The notes below the pieces were generated by a model. That model had not been told where the DNA came from. It was given only the letters and a program-made list of their open reading frames with translations, and searched no databases. 64,000 bases of DNA, from contig DBQQ01000031.1 in NCBI GenBank assembly GCA_002305315.1, positions 45,222-109,221 on the forward strand, written 5' to 3'. This document shows positions 57,664-64,000 of this stretch, one piece after another. The position numbers were made by a program, and so were the translations under genes. Every line of letters starts with the position of its first letter. The first letter of the stretch is position 1. Source of the stretch: Clostridiales bacterium UBA1390. GTDB lineage: Bacteria; Bacillota; Clostridia; Lachnospirales; Bianqueaceae.

Positions 57664-59001
57664 ATGAGAGTTTGGGATGTTACGGAATATGGAGTCAAGG
57701 CAGATGGTAAGACGAATGATGGACCCTCCATTCAGAGAGCAGTGGATGATTGCAGTGCGGCAGGTGGTGGCCGCGTCCTAATTCCTGCCGGACATTATTT
57801 ATGTGGTACTATTGAACTAAAAGATCATGTAGAATTGCATCTGATGCAGGGAGCCTCATTGATAGCAAGTCTAAATAAAGAAGATATTCGTCAGACGCCT
57901 TGTCCGGATGGAGCTAAGGAAGATTCGGGATATTTCATCGGAGCGCTTCACGCAAAAAATGTATCCCTCACAGGAGATGGTGAAATATATGGACAGGGAT
58001 ATAAAGTCATGCGAGACGATGGAGCAGATGGTCATTGGAAAGAATGTCCTTTGATGGTGGAAGGGTTTCGTCCTCGTCTGACATATTTTGAAGATGTGGA
58101 GAATCTTCGAATAGAAAATGTGACTTTTCGGGATTCGGCGCTTTGGACACTGCATATGGCAGGGTGTCGTCGGGTAAAAGTTCAGGGGATTCAGATTTTA
58201 AATCACTGTAGAGGTGCCAATAATGATGGGATTGATCCAGATTCTTGTCAGGACGTAATCATCTCGGACTGCATGATTGAAACAGGAGATGATGCGATTG
58301 TGATCAAAACAACGGCTCCGATGACAAAGCTATATGGACCCTGTAAGAATATTCTGATACGAAATTGTATTTTGGCGTCCCATGATTCCGCATTAAAGAT
58401 AGGAACGGAGACACATGGTGATATTCGAAATATAATTATGTCAGATTGTATTGTAAGGGATTGTTCACGAGGAATCGGAATATGGGTTCGTGATGGAGGA
58501 ACGGTAGAGAATATCCAGGTTCATCATATTGTAGGAAGTGTACGACGATATGCTAATGCCGGAAATAGAGCGTTTGCGCCAGATTGGTGGGGGAAGGGAG
58601 AACCATTGTTTTTATCCGCTACATTCCGAAAGAATACACGGGGACCTATCGGGAAAATACAAAATGTATACTTCGACCATATTCGAATGGATGCAGAATC
58701 CTGTATTTTTATGCGCGGAGAGGAAGAAAGTATTATACAAAATGTACGCTTTCAAGATTTAGAGTTGGTAATGAAAAAACAGGGCACACAAGAGGCAGGA
58801 TTTTTCGATGAGCAGCCTTCGGAAAGAGGGGTCTATGAGCATGAAATACCTGCTATGTATATTCAATATGCGAAAGATGTTGCGGTGATGAATATGAGAG
58901 TATGCTGGACAGAAGACAGATATTTGAGATGGGCATCAGGAATTCAGACTGTGAATTGTCAAAACATAAGAGTGGACGGCTTGGAAGAGTCAGTTCGATA
59001 A
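57664..59001 (+). CDS. GH28 family glycoside hydrolase (polygalacturonase-like)
   Basis: 445 residues, ATG at 57664 after GAGGTGC, no signal peptide. The N-terminal DVTEYGVKADGKTNDGPSIQ is the classic start of this right-handed beta-helix family. Catalytic acids appear in GANNDGIDPDSCQDV near residue 190 (NTD-like) and ETGDDAIVIKT near residue 210 (DD pair), followed by SHDSALKIGTETHGDIRN in place of the usual G-H-G motif. Family knowledge: cleaves galacturonan or rhamnogalacturonan, often exo-type in the cytoplasm. It is unexpected in an operon with cell-envelope genes. Confidence 0.9.
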   Translation: MRVWDVTEYGVKADGKTNDGPSIQRAVDDCSAAGGGRVLIPAGHYLCGTIELKDHVELHLMQGASLIASLNKEDIRQTPCPDGAKEDSGYFIGALHAKNVSLTGDGEIYGQGYKVMRDDGADGHWKECPLMVEGFRPRLTYFEDVENLRIENVTFRDSALWTLHMAGCRRVKVQGIQILNHCRGANNDGIDPDSCQDVIISDCMIETGDDAIVIKTTAPMTKLYGPCKNILIRNCILASHDSALKIGTETHGDIRNIIMSDCIVRDCSRGIGIWVRDGGTVENIQVHHIVGSVRRYANAGNRAFAPDWWGKGEPLFLSATFRKNTRGPIGKIQNVYFDHIRMDAESCIFMRGEEESIIQNVRFQDLELVMKKQGTQEAGFFDEQPSERGVYEHEIPAMYIQYAKDVAVMNMRVCWTEDRYLRWASGIQTVNCQNIRVDGLEESVR

Positions 59002-59035
59002 AATCATTAGATAGAGAGAAAGAAGCGAGGCAGCA

Positions 59036-60226
59036 ATGTTTTTTATCTTTGCAGGAGGTTATCTTGTGCTGGCAGCCTGGTTATACGTATACAGTATGCG
59101 CTGGGCTGGGGATGTATTGGGCTTTTTCAAAAGGATTCCAGGTCGAATTATATATGGCATTTTTTATTGGTTTATTGCCATATCCATGATTCTGGCTTAT
59201 TTTTCTCCTGCCGGTCCGATTAAAGATTTTTGGATGATTCTGCGGAATTCGTGGCTTGGATTTGCTGCGTATGCGGTACAGATATGGATTTTTCTGCGCA
59301 TTCTTCAGTGGATTCTGATTCGGACAAAGAAGCTAACAAAAGAAAAAACCAGGTATCGAACCTACCGAATCCTCTTTGGACTTATCCTAGTTATATCTGC
59401 GGCTGTGATCAATCTATACGGCATGATTCATGCCAGACAGACGGAAACGGAGTATTATCAGGTCTCGATAGAAAAGGACGGGGGGAATCTGGAGAATCTG
59501 AGGATTGCGATGGTTGCGGATCTTCATCTGGGGTACAATATTGGTTATTCAGAGATTCAAACGATGGTAAACATCATCAATGAGGAAAACGTGGATATCG
59601 TCCTGATTTGCGGAGATATCTTTGATAATGATTTCGATGCCATTTCTAATCCGGAGGGAATCAGGGACTTGCTGCGCAGTATCGAGAGCCGATATGGGGT
59701 GTATGCCTGTTACGGAAACCATGACGTGGCAGAGTCCACATTGGGTGGATTCACTCTTGAAAATAAAAATATTCCGAAAACCAGTGATGCTCGCATGGAT
59801 GCATTTCTGCAAGATGCAGGGATACAGTTGCTCCAGGATGAAAGCGTATGGATTGATAATTCTTTTTATCTGGTGGGACGTCGTGATTATAGTTCCGAAG
59901 AAAAGTCGAAAGAGATACGTAAGACACCACAGGAATTATTGGAGTCTTTAGATCATTCAAAACCGATCATCGTAATGGATCATCAACCGAGAGAATTGCA
60001 AGAATTGTCGGATGCCGGCGCGGATCTGGATCTGTGCGGACATACGCATGATGGGCAGATCTTTCCCGGTAATCTGTTCATCGGCTTCGCATGGGAGAAT
60101 GCCTGCGGATATATGCAGAAGGGAGACATGCATAATATTGTCACTTCCGGTCTGGGACTGTGGGGCCCGAATCTGCGTGTGGGAACCAACAGTGAGGTCT
60201 GTATCATTGATGTAAATTTTGAATAA
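59036..60226 (+). CDS. Membrane-bound metallophosphoesterase
   Basis: 396 residues. The first 140 residues contain four hydrophobic helices (for example YGIFYWFIAISMILAYF). The phosphoesterase domain begins near residue 155 with motif I VADLHLG, motif II GDIFDND near residue 195, motif III YGNHDV near residue 225, and the His motifs MDHQPRE and CGHTHDGQIFPG near residues 310 and 335. All metal ligands are present. Family knowledge: YkuE-like enzymes act on UDP-diacylglucosamine or other phosphates at the membrane. ATG 59036 has GAGGCAGC upstream. Confidence 0.92.
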   Translation: MFFIFAGGYLVLAAWLYVYSMRWAGDVLGFFKRIPGRIIYGIFYWFIAISMILAYFSPAGPIKDFWMILRNSWLGFAAYAVQIWIFLRILQWILIRTKKLTKEKTRYRTYRILFGLILVISAAVINLYGMIHARQTETEYYQVSIEKDGGNLENLRIAMVADLHLGYNIGYSEIQTMVNIINEENVDIVLICGDIFDNDFDAISNPEGIRDLLRSIESRYGVYACYGNHDVAESTLGGFTLENKNIPKTSDARMDAFLQDAGIQLLQDESVWIDNSFYLVGRRDYSSEEKSKEIRKTPQELLESLDHSKPIIVMDHQPRELQELSDAGADLDLCGHTHDGQIFPGNLFIGFAWENACGYMQKGDMHNIVTSGLGLWGPNLRVGTNSEVCIIDVNFE

Positions 60227-60280
60227 AAAAACAGAAAGCGTTCATACTAGATCTGTAGACATTCATTCAGGAGGCAGAGT

Positions 60281-60496
60281 ATGAGCGCGAAAAAAGATAA
60301 CAAGAAGAAAAAGAATCCGCTATTGGATGTTCCGATCATGCAGCATGTGGAGTCCGAGGATCCGCAGAGACCTTATCCGTCCTTAGAGGATTTGGGAATT
60401 ACCTCTTCTAATGATTGTACGGGTCTTATTCCAAGCATGCCGCAATCCGAAGCGGAAATAGAGAACTACAAAAACATGTATCATTTTGAGCCATGA
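60281..60496 (+). CDS. Small hypothetical protein, Lys-rich N-terminus
   Basis: 71 residues, start ATG at 60281 with AGGAGG upstream, so it is well supported as a gene. The first 12 residues are almost all Lys, Asn and Asp (SAKKDNKKKKNP), then LLDVPIMQHVESEDPQRPYP and an acidic tail ending KNMYHFEP. No family is recognised. It follows the phosphoesterase by 54 nt and is followed by a terminator, so it may be the last gene of the DivIVA-like operon. Low hydrophobicity suggests a cytoplasmic protein. Confidence 0.72.
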   Translation: MSAKKDNKKKKNPLLDVPIMQHVESEDPQRPYPSLEDLGITSSNDCTGLIPSMPQSEAEIENYKNMYHFEP

Positions 60497-60503
60497 AATT
60501 GCG

Positions 60504-60538
60504 AAAAGCAGCAGAAACATAGCGGATCTGCTGCTTTT
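60504..60538 (+). terminator. Terminator of the DivIVA-like operon
   Basis: AAAAGCAGCAG (60504-60514) pairs with CTGCTGCTTTT (60528-60538) around 13 nt. Confidence 0.82.
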
Positions 60539-60550
60539 CACGTTTACCTA

Positions 60551-60579
60551 TTGACATTGATGCCGGGATGCGATACATT
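60551..60579 (+). promoter_or_regulatory. Promoter of the second isomerase operon
   Basis: TTGACA (60551-60556), 17-nt spacer, TACATT (60574-60579), about 45 nt before the ATG. Confidence 0.62.
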
Positions 60580-60624
60580 GAATATATAGAACCGGATGTA
60601 TGTCCGAAGATACAGGAGGAAGAC

Positions 60625-61995
60625 ATGATTCAATCATCAATGTTTACGACCAAGTTAAGAGTACGTCCCCTTGTCGGTTTTTTGCAGCATTCAGATGTAT
60701 GGGAAGGCCCCTGTCGGGCGGGCCGATGGGAGGCTCTTCAGCCTGAAGCTGAGAAAGAATGGGCTAAGAAGATGTTTCCGCAATTTGTAGATCAGCTCAA
60801 GGATGTCATTCCACAAGTAGAGATCCTGGAGCCCTTAGCGGTTCCATATCTGGAAACGATGACAGTATCCCAAGATATTTGGGATAATATTGAAGCCATG
60901 CTCCCACAGACCGATCTTTTCCTTGTCATGTGTTATCGGATTCCAAAGCTGGAGAGGTACCGGAAAACGACGGTTGTATTCAGCAACGGAAACGAAGGGG
61001 CGGATGTATGTGCGTATTACCGTTCCATCGGTGTGGAGGCCTATAACGCGATTGATATACCGGACCTGAACGAGATTCTGCATGCGATGTGGGTGCGGAA
61101 ATGTATTGCCAATACCCGGGCATTGGTTCTCACAAGCGGTCAGGTTCCTACCTATGGGATTCAGAGCAATATCCGCGATTTGGAATATCTGCGTCGTCAG
61201 TATGGATTTGAGGTCATCAAACTGCCTTATAAGGAGATATTCCCTTACATGGACCGTGTCGATGAAAACGAGGCGAAGGCGCTGGCGGATCAGCTTTTAG
61301 CGAATTCAATGGATACGAAGGTCAATCCGGAATACCTGGTCAATGATACGAAATATTTCCTGGCGGCACAGGATATGATGCGGCAATATGGATGTAATGC
61401 TTTTTCTACGGCCTGTATTGAGCTTTGCGCCTCCAGGATTCCGCAGGAGCGCAAATTCACGCCATGTATCACACATTCTTTGATGAAAGCAGCGGGCATT
61501 CCCAGCACCTGTGAGGAAGATCTGAATGCGATGATGGCGATGATGGTTCTCATGTATGGCAGCGGAAAATCCGCCTTTATGGGGAATCCGTTCCTGAAAT
61601 CGCCGGAGATTGTGGGCGTGCATCACGCGGTTCCGGCGCTGAAGATGAACGGACTGGATAAGCCCGATCTGAAGTATAGTCTCTGGGCATTTACCGGCCA
61701 GGGCTTCGGCGGCAAATTGCAGGTGGATTTTGCTCAAAATGATGATGAATACGTCACATTGGGCCGCTTTAATCCACTGGGCAATAAGATGGTCGTGAAG
61801 CGAGGAAAGGTGCTGCAGTCAGAATTTAAGCAGTATTACTGCAGTCCGGACTACCATATTCAGATTGAGAATGGAAGAGACTGGCTCCATACGCTGGCGG
61901 ACTTTGGACATCATCAGGTGCTGGTCTTTGGGGATCAGATTGATATGGTTTGCCGTGTGGCGAGAATGATGGGCTTTGAAGTCGTCAAAGGATGA
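60625..61995 (+). CDS. L-fucose/L-arabinose isomerase family protein (2)
   Basis: 456 residues from ATG at 60625 after AGGAGGA. It is related in fold to the protein at 45394 but clearly distinct in sequence. Key segments: VGFLQHSDVWEGPCR near residue 20, YRSIGVEAYNAIDIPDLNEI near residue 130, the region CEEDLNAMMAMMVLMYGSG near residue 305, which should supply acidic metal ligands, and GQGFGGKLQVDFAQND near residue 365. The family is Mn-dependent sugar isomerases; substrate unknown, and some members may not be isomerases. The cysteine desulfurase gene starts 1 nt after its stop. Confidence 0.8.
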   Translation: MIQSSMFTTKLRVRPLVGFLQHSDVWEGPCRAGRWEALQPEAEKEWAKKMFPQFVDQLKDVIPQVEILEPLAVPYLETMTVSQDIWDNIEAMLPQTDLFLVMCYRIPKLERYRKTTVVFSNGNEGADVCAYYRSIGVEAYNAIDIPDLNEILHAMWVRKCIANTRALVLTSGQVPTYGIQSNIRDLEYLRRQYGFEVIKLPYKEIFPYMDRVDENEAKALADQLLANSMDTKVNPEYLVNDTKYFLAAQDMMRQYGCNAFSTACIELCASRIPQERKFTPCITHSLMKAAGIPSTCEEDLNAMMAMMVLMYGSGKSAFMGNPFLKSPEIVGVHHAVPALKMNGLDKPDLKYSLWAFTGQGFGGKLQVDFAQNDDEYVTLGRFNPLGNKMVVKRGKVLQSEFKQYYCSPDYHIQIENGRDWLHTLADFGHHQVLVFGDQIDMVCRVARMMGFEVVKG

Positions 61996-61996
61996 T

Positions 61997-63130
61997 ATGA
62001 TCTATCTGAATCATGCAGCAACCAGTTTTCCAAAGCCAGAAAAAGTGGTACAGGCCGTAACCGAGGCGCTGCAGTGTCCTCCGGCAGGACAGTATCGCAG
62101 CGTATTCGATAGCAGAGGGCGGGAAGGAGATGTTACTTCTTGCCTTCGGAAACGGATGGGAGAGATCCTGGGCGTTTTGAATCCAGAACGTATTTTCTTT
62201 ACATCGGGTGCTACCCAGTCCCTGAATATGATGATCCAGGGACTGGGATTATCCCAGAGTCTGGTCTTGGTCAGTGAGGCAGAACATAATTCGGTCCTGC
62301 GTCCGCTGTATAATGGAGGCGCAGCGGAAGTACGGGTGATCCCCTGTGATCCTGCAGGACATGTTCGGCAAGAAGCCCTGCGGGACATGCTGGCATCAGG
62401 CCCGGCGGCAGTTTTCATCAACCATTGCTCGAACGTAACAGGAGCGATACAGGATATGAAGGAGATCAGCAGGGAGGTTCATGAAGCGGGTGGAATTCTC
62501 GTCGCAGATCTTTCTCAATCCGCCGGCGTGATTCCGCTGCATCTGGAGGAGGATCAGGTGGACATCGGAGTCTTCACGGGGCATAAGGGACTCAGAGGGC
62601 CACAGGGAACGGGCGGATTTTACATTCGCGAGGGACTCCATGTGAGACCCCTTTTTTATGGGGGAACGGGGAAGGATAGCGAGAGACTCCGATATGATGA
62701 TGACTGGGAAGGCTATGAAGTGGGTACCCAGAATGGACCGGGGTTAGCCGGTCTGTTGGCGGGTGTGGAGAGCGTGTTGTCAGAAGGAATTGATGTGATC
62801 TATGCAAGAGAAAACCAGAAGATCACCAGTCTGTATCAGAAAATGAAGCAGATTCCGGGGATTCATCTGTATGCACCGGATCCGCCGGAAGGGCCCCTCT
62901 TCAGCTTTTCCCTACAGAGCCTGACGCCCCAGGATACAGCTTATATTTTATATCATGGTTATGGTATCGTCACAAGAGTAGGGCTGCATTGCGCGCCATT
63001 GCTTGCGCGAGCGATACATTGCCCAAAACAGGGGAGTGTGCGGATCAGTATCGGGACCACCACGACGGAGATGGAAATGAACACGTTTCTGAAAGCGCTG
63101 CAAGAAATCGCGGCAGAAGGAGAAAAATAA
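61997..63130 (+). CDS. SufS-like cysteine desulfurase family protein (aminotransferase class V)
   Basis: 377 residues from ATG at 61997 (MIYLNHAATSFPKP), with AAAGGATG just upstream. The PLP lysine lies in the motif TGHKGLRGPQGTGG near residue 200; FTSGATQSLNMMIQG and NHCSNVTGAIQDM are also typical. The active-site Cys in RVGLHCAPLLARAIHC near residue 330 fits the SufS-like group rather than NifS. Family knowledge: mobilises sulfur or selenium from (seleno)cysteine; members of this subgroup are often near selenium metabolism genes, but none is seen here. It is coupled to a sugar isomerase gene, an unusual partner. Confidence 0.88.
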   Translation: MIYLNHAATSFPKPEKVVQAVTEALQCPPAGQYRSVFDSRGREGDVTSCLRKRMGEILGVLNPERIFFTSGATQSLNMMIQGLGLSQSLVLVSEAEHNSVLRPLYNGGAAEVRVIPCDPAGHVRQEALRDMLASGPAAVFINHCSNVTGAIQDMKEISREVHEAGGILVADLSQSAGVIPLHLEEDQVDIGVFTGHKGLRGPQGTGGFYIREGLHVRPLFYGGTGKDSERLRYDDDWEGYEVGTQNGPGLAGLLAGVESVLSEGIDVIYARENQKITSLYQKMKQIPGIHLYAPDPPEGPLFSFSLQSLTPQDTAYILYHGYGIVTRVGLHCAPLLARAIHCPKQGSVRISIGTTTTEMEMNTFLKALQEIAAEGEK

Positions 63131-63424
63131 ATGGAAGTACTTCGTGTAGAAGAATCCAGAGAGCCCTGTGCAGAATCCGGATGGTATGCCTATGATCTGG
63201 CTCTTTCCAGGCCAGTGATGAGAAAAGACATCCTGTCTTTAAAAGAACACGGGGATCTGACCTATCTGGCGCAGCTCAAGATGCCCTTTTACAAGCTGAA
63301 TCAGCCGTATTTTTATCTGCAGGGAATGGAGGGAGAGGCACAGCTGAGGCTGGCGGTGTATCGAGAAGTAGAAGAAAAAACCTTGCAGGAAGTGACAGAA
63401 TGGATCCAGAAGTGGGAGGAATAG
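63131..63424 (+). CDS. Small hypothetical protein downstream of the cysteine desulfurase
   Basis: 97 residues, ATG at 63131 directly after the desulfurase stop codon, with a purine-rich GGAGAAAAA site upstream. The sequence (MEVLRVEESREPCAESGWYA, later YFYLQGMEGEAQLRLAVY) has no membrane helix and no motif I recognise. Tight coupling suggests a function linked to the desulfurase, for example a sulfur acceptor, but only one Cys (residue 13) is present. It is the last gene of the operon. Confidence 0.65.
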   Translation: MEVLRVEESREPCAESGWYAYDLALSRPVMRKDILSLKEHGDLTYLAQLKMPFYKLNQPYFYLQGMEGEAQLRLAVYREVEEKTLQEVTEWIQKWEE

Positions 63425-63462
63425 TTTCATCTGAATTTTCAGCTAAGATTGCAAAATATGTA

Positions 63463-63504
63463 TTGACATCCCTGTAAAAGAGGCATGATACTTTTTAGTA
63501 TCAT
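63463..63504 (+). promoter_or_regulatory. Promoter with palindromic operator, downstream gene lost
   Basis: TTGACA (63463-63468), 17-nt spacer, TGATAC (63486-63491). The -10 box lies in a palindrome, ATGATAC (63485-63491) and GTATCAT (63498-63504). No intact gene follows. Confidence 0.55.
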
Positions 63505-63519
63505 TTAGAACGGTTATTC

Positions 63520-63705
63520 TGATGCTACTAATGGAAGATAAAGATCCGGAGATTCGCATTACCTGTACCACGTTATGAAGGGTGGTGCAGCGGCGGATAC
63601 GCCATTGCGGCATCAGATGAGCAAAGAAACGAGTGGAGCAGCCATTCGTGATACGTTGGCGGTTCTTCTCAGAGAAAAATACTGACAACAAAAAAGAGGA
63701 CGTTG
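63520..63705. other. Decayed coding remnant before the repeat array
   Basis: An 18-codon frame starts ATG CTA CTA ATG at 63521 (MLLMEDKDPEIRITCTTL) and stops; in another frame a 22-codon tail reads MSKETSGAAIRDTLAVLLRE. Neither is recognised. They may be two ends of a gene lost by deletion. Confidence 0.3.
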
Positions 63706-63707
63706 TA

Positions 63708-63986
63708 GAATCGCAAGAGTGCGTATAGATCAGTTTTGTTTGAAACTGAATTATACGCGGTTTTGTGGAAAGGCACTTTAGAATCGTAGGACTGCGTATA
63801 AATTGGTTCCTTTTATTACTTATTATACGCAGGTCAGCAGAGATGCACTTCAAAATCGCAGAACAGCGTATAATTCCATTCCTTTTGCAACTGATTATAC
63901 GCGGATCCTCGAAAAGGCGCAGCAAAATCTTGATTTTGCGTATAAAGCTGAAGGGCTTCTCCGTCCCCACAGCGCGTTTTATACGC
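63708..63986. repeat. Tandem array of about 72-bp units, each an imperfect palindrome
   Basis: GCGTATA occurs at 63721, 63794, 63866 and 63938 (periods 73, 72, 72). Each is matched by inverted TATACGC at 63752, 63824, 63896 and 63980. Between units, linkers with AATCG or AATC and GCACTT recur. The last unit has a longer interior (35 nt, others 23-24). The array reaches within 15 bp of the window end and may continue. Confidence 0.8.
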
Positions 63987-64000
63987 AGTTTGAAGATTCG

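Noticed and set aside
63443..63970. A 175-codon minus-strand open frame over the palindromic array
   Set aside because: The unit length of 72 bp is a multiple of three, which keeps the frame open. There is no ribosome-binding site, and the translation only reflects the repeat (PRII, KRN, ILKC words).
63708..64000. CRISPR array
   Set aside because: Conserved parts are short palindromic arms and the units are not identical repeats with unique spacers of one length; no cas gene is seen.

Overview
The window looks like a piece of a Clostridia (Bacillota) chromosome, most likely Lachnospiraceae. Evidence: strong AGGAGG ribosome-binding sites with 6-9 nt spacing, consensus TTGACA/TATAAT promoters, moderate GC, and lineage-typical families (DUF4446, DUF3881, DUF4867, Jag/YidC/YidD block). 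The genus cannot be fixed from sequence reading alone. The window spans the replication origin: dnaA-dnaN with DnaA boxes on both sides of dnaA, a candidate DnaA-trio unwinding element between dnaA and dnaN, and two perfect parS palindromes about 14 kb away.

Left edge (1-11 kb) is accessory DNA. It starts with the end of a two-subunit iron-sulfur fumarase, then a decayed stretch (transposase remnant, inverted-repeat element), then five tandem paralogous lipoproteins with Ser/Pro/Glu hexapeptide linkers and variable C-terminal domains. Next is a self-contained lysis cassette (XhlA-like protein, holin, CHAP/LysM endolysin) facing an ImmR-like repressor and an ImmA-like protease, with face-to-face consensus promoters and a palindromic operator. 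Phage structural genes are absent. A broken XRE regulator and a truncated ATPase follow.

11-25.6 kb (mostly minus strand) holds a lipoprotein-galK operon, a GDPD-response regulator-histidine kinase operon, an alpha/beta hydrolase, a phosphate operon (Na/Pi cotransporter, PhoP, PhoR) behind a four-repeat PHO box, a GH29 fucosidase and an orphan sugar-type binding lipoprotein.

25.8-44.4 kb is the housekeeping block, all minus strand: argS-diacylglycerol kinase-parA-parB-DUF4446-HAD, a GNAT enzyme, and the series dnaA-dnaN-rlbA-recF-rpmH-rnpA-yidD-yidC-jag-mnmE-mnmG-rsmG-noc. The rpmH block follows recF in the same direction rather than diverging from dnaA as in Bacillus subtilis, and gyrB is not behind recF.

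44.7-63.4 kb is mainly plus strand, so transcription runs away from the origin on both arms. It carries DUF4867 plus a FucI/AraA-type sugar isomerase, an SGNH esterase, a MoxR-DUF58-membrane protein operon, an ABC importer of the NitT/TauT type, an AEC transporter, an operon joining a DivIVA-like coiled coil, a membrane protein, a GH28 enzyme and a metallophosphoesterase, a second FucI-like isomerase and a SufS-like cysteine desulfurase. The right edge is an array of about 72-bp units, each an imperfect palindrome, that runs to or past the window end. I saw no rRNA, tRNA or CRISPR array.
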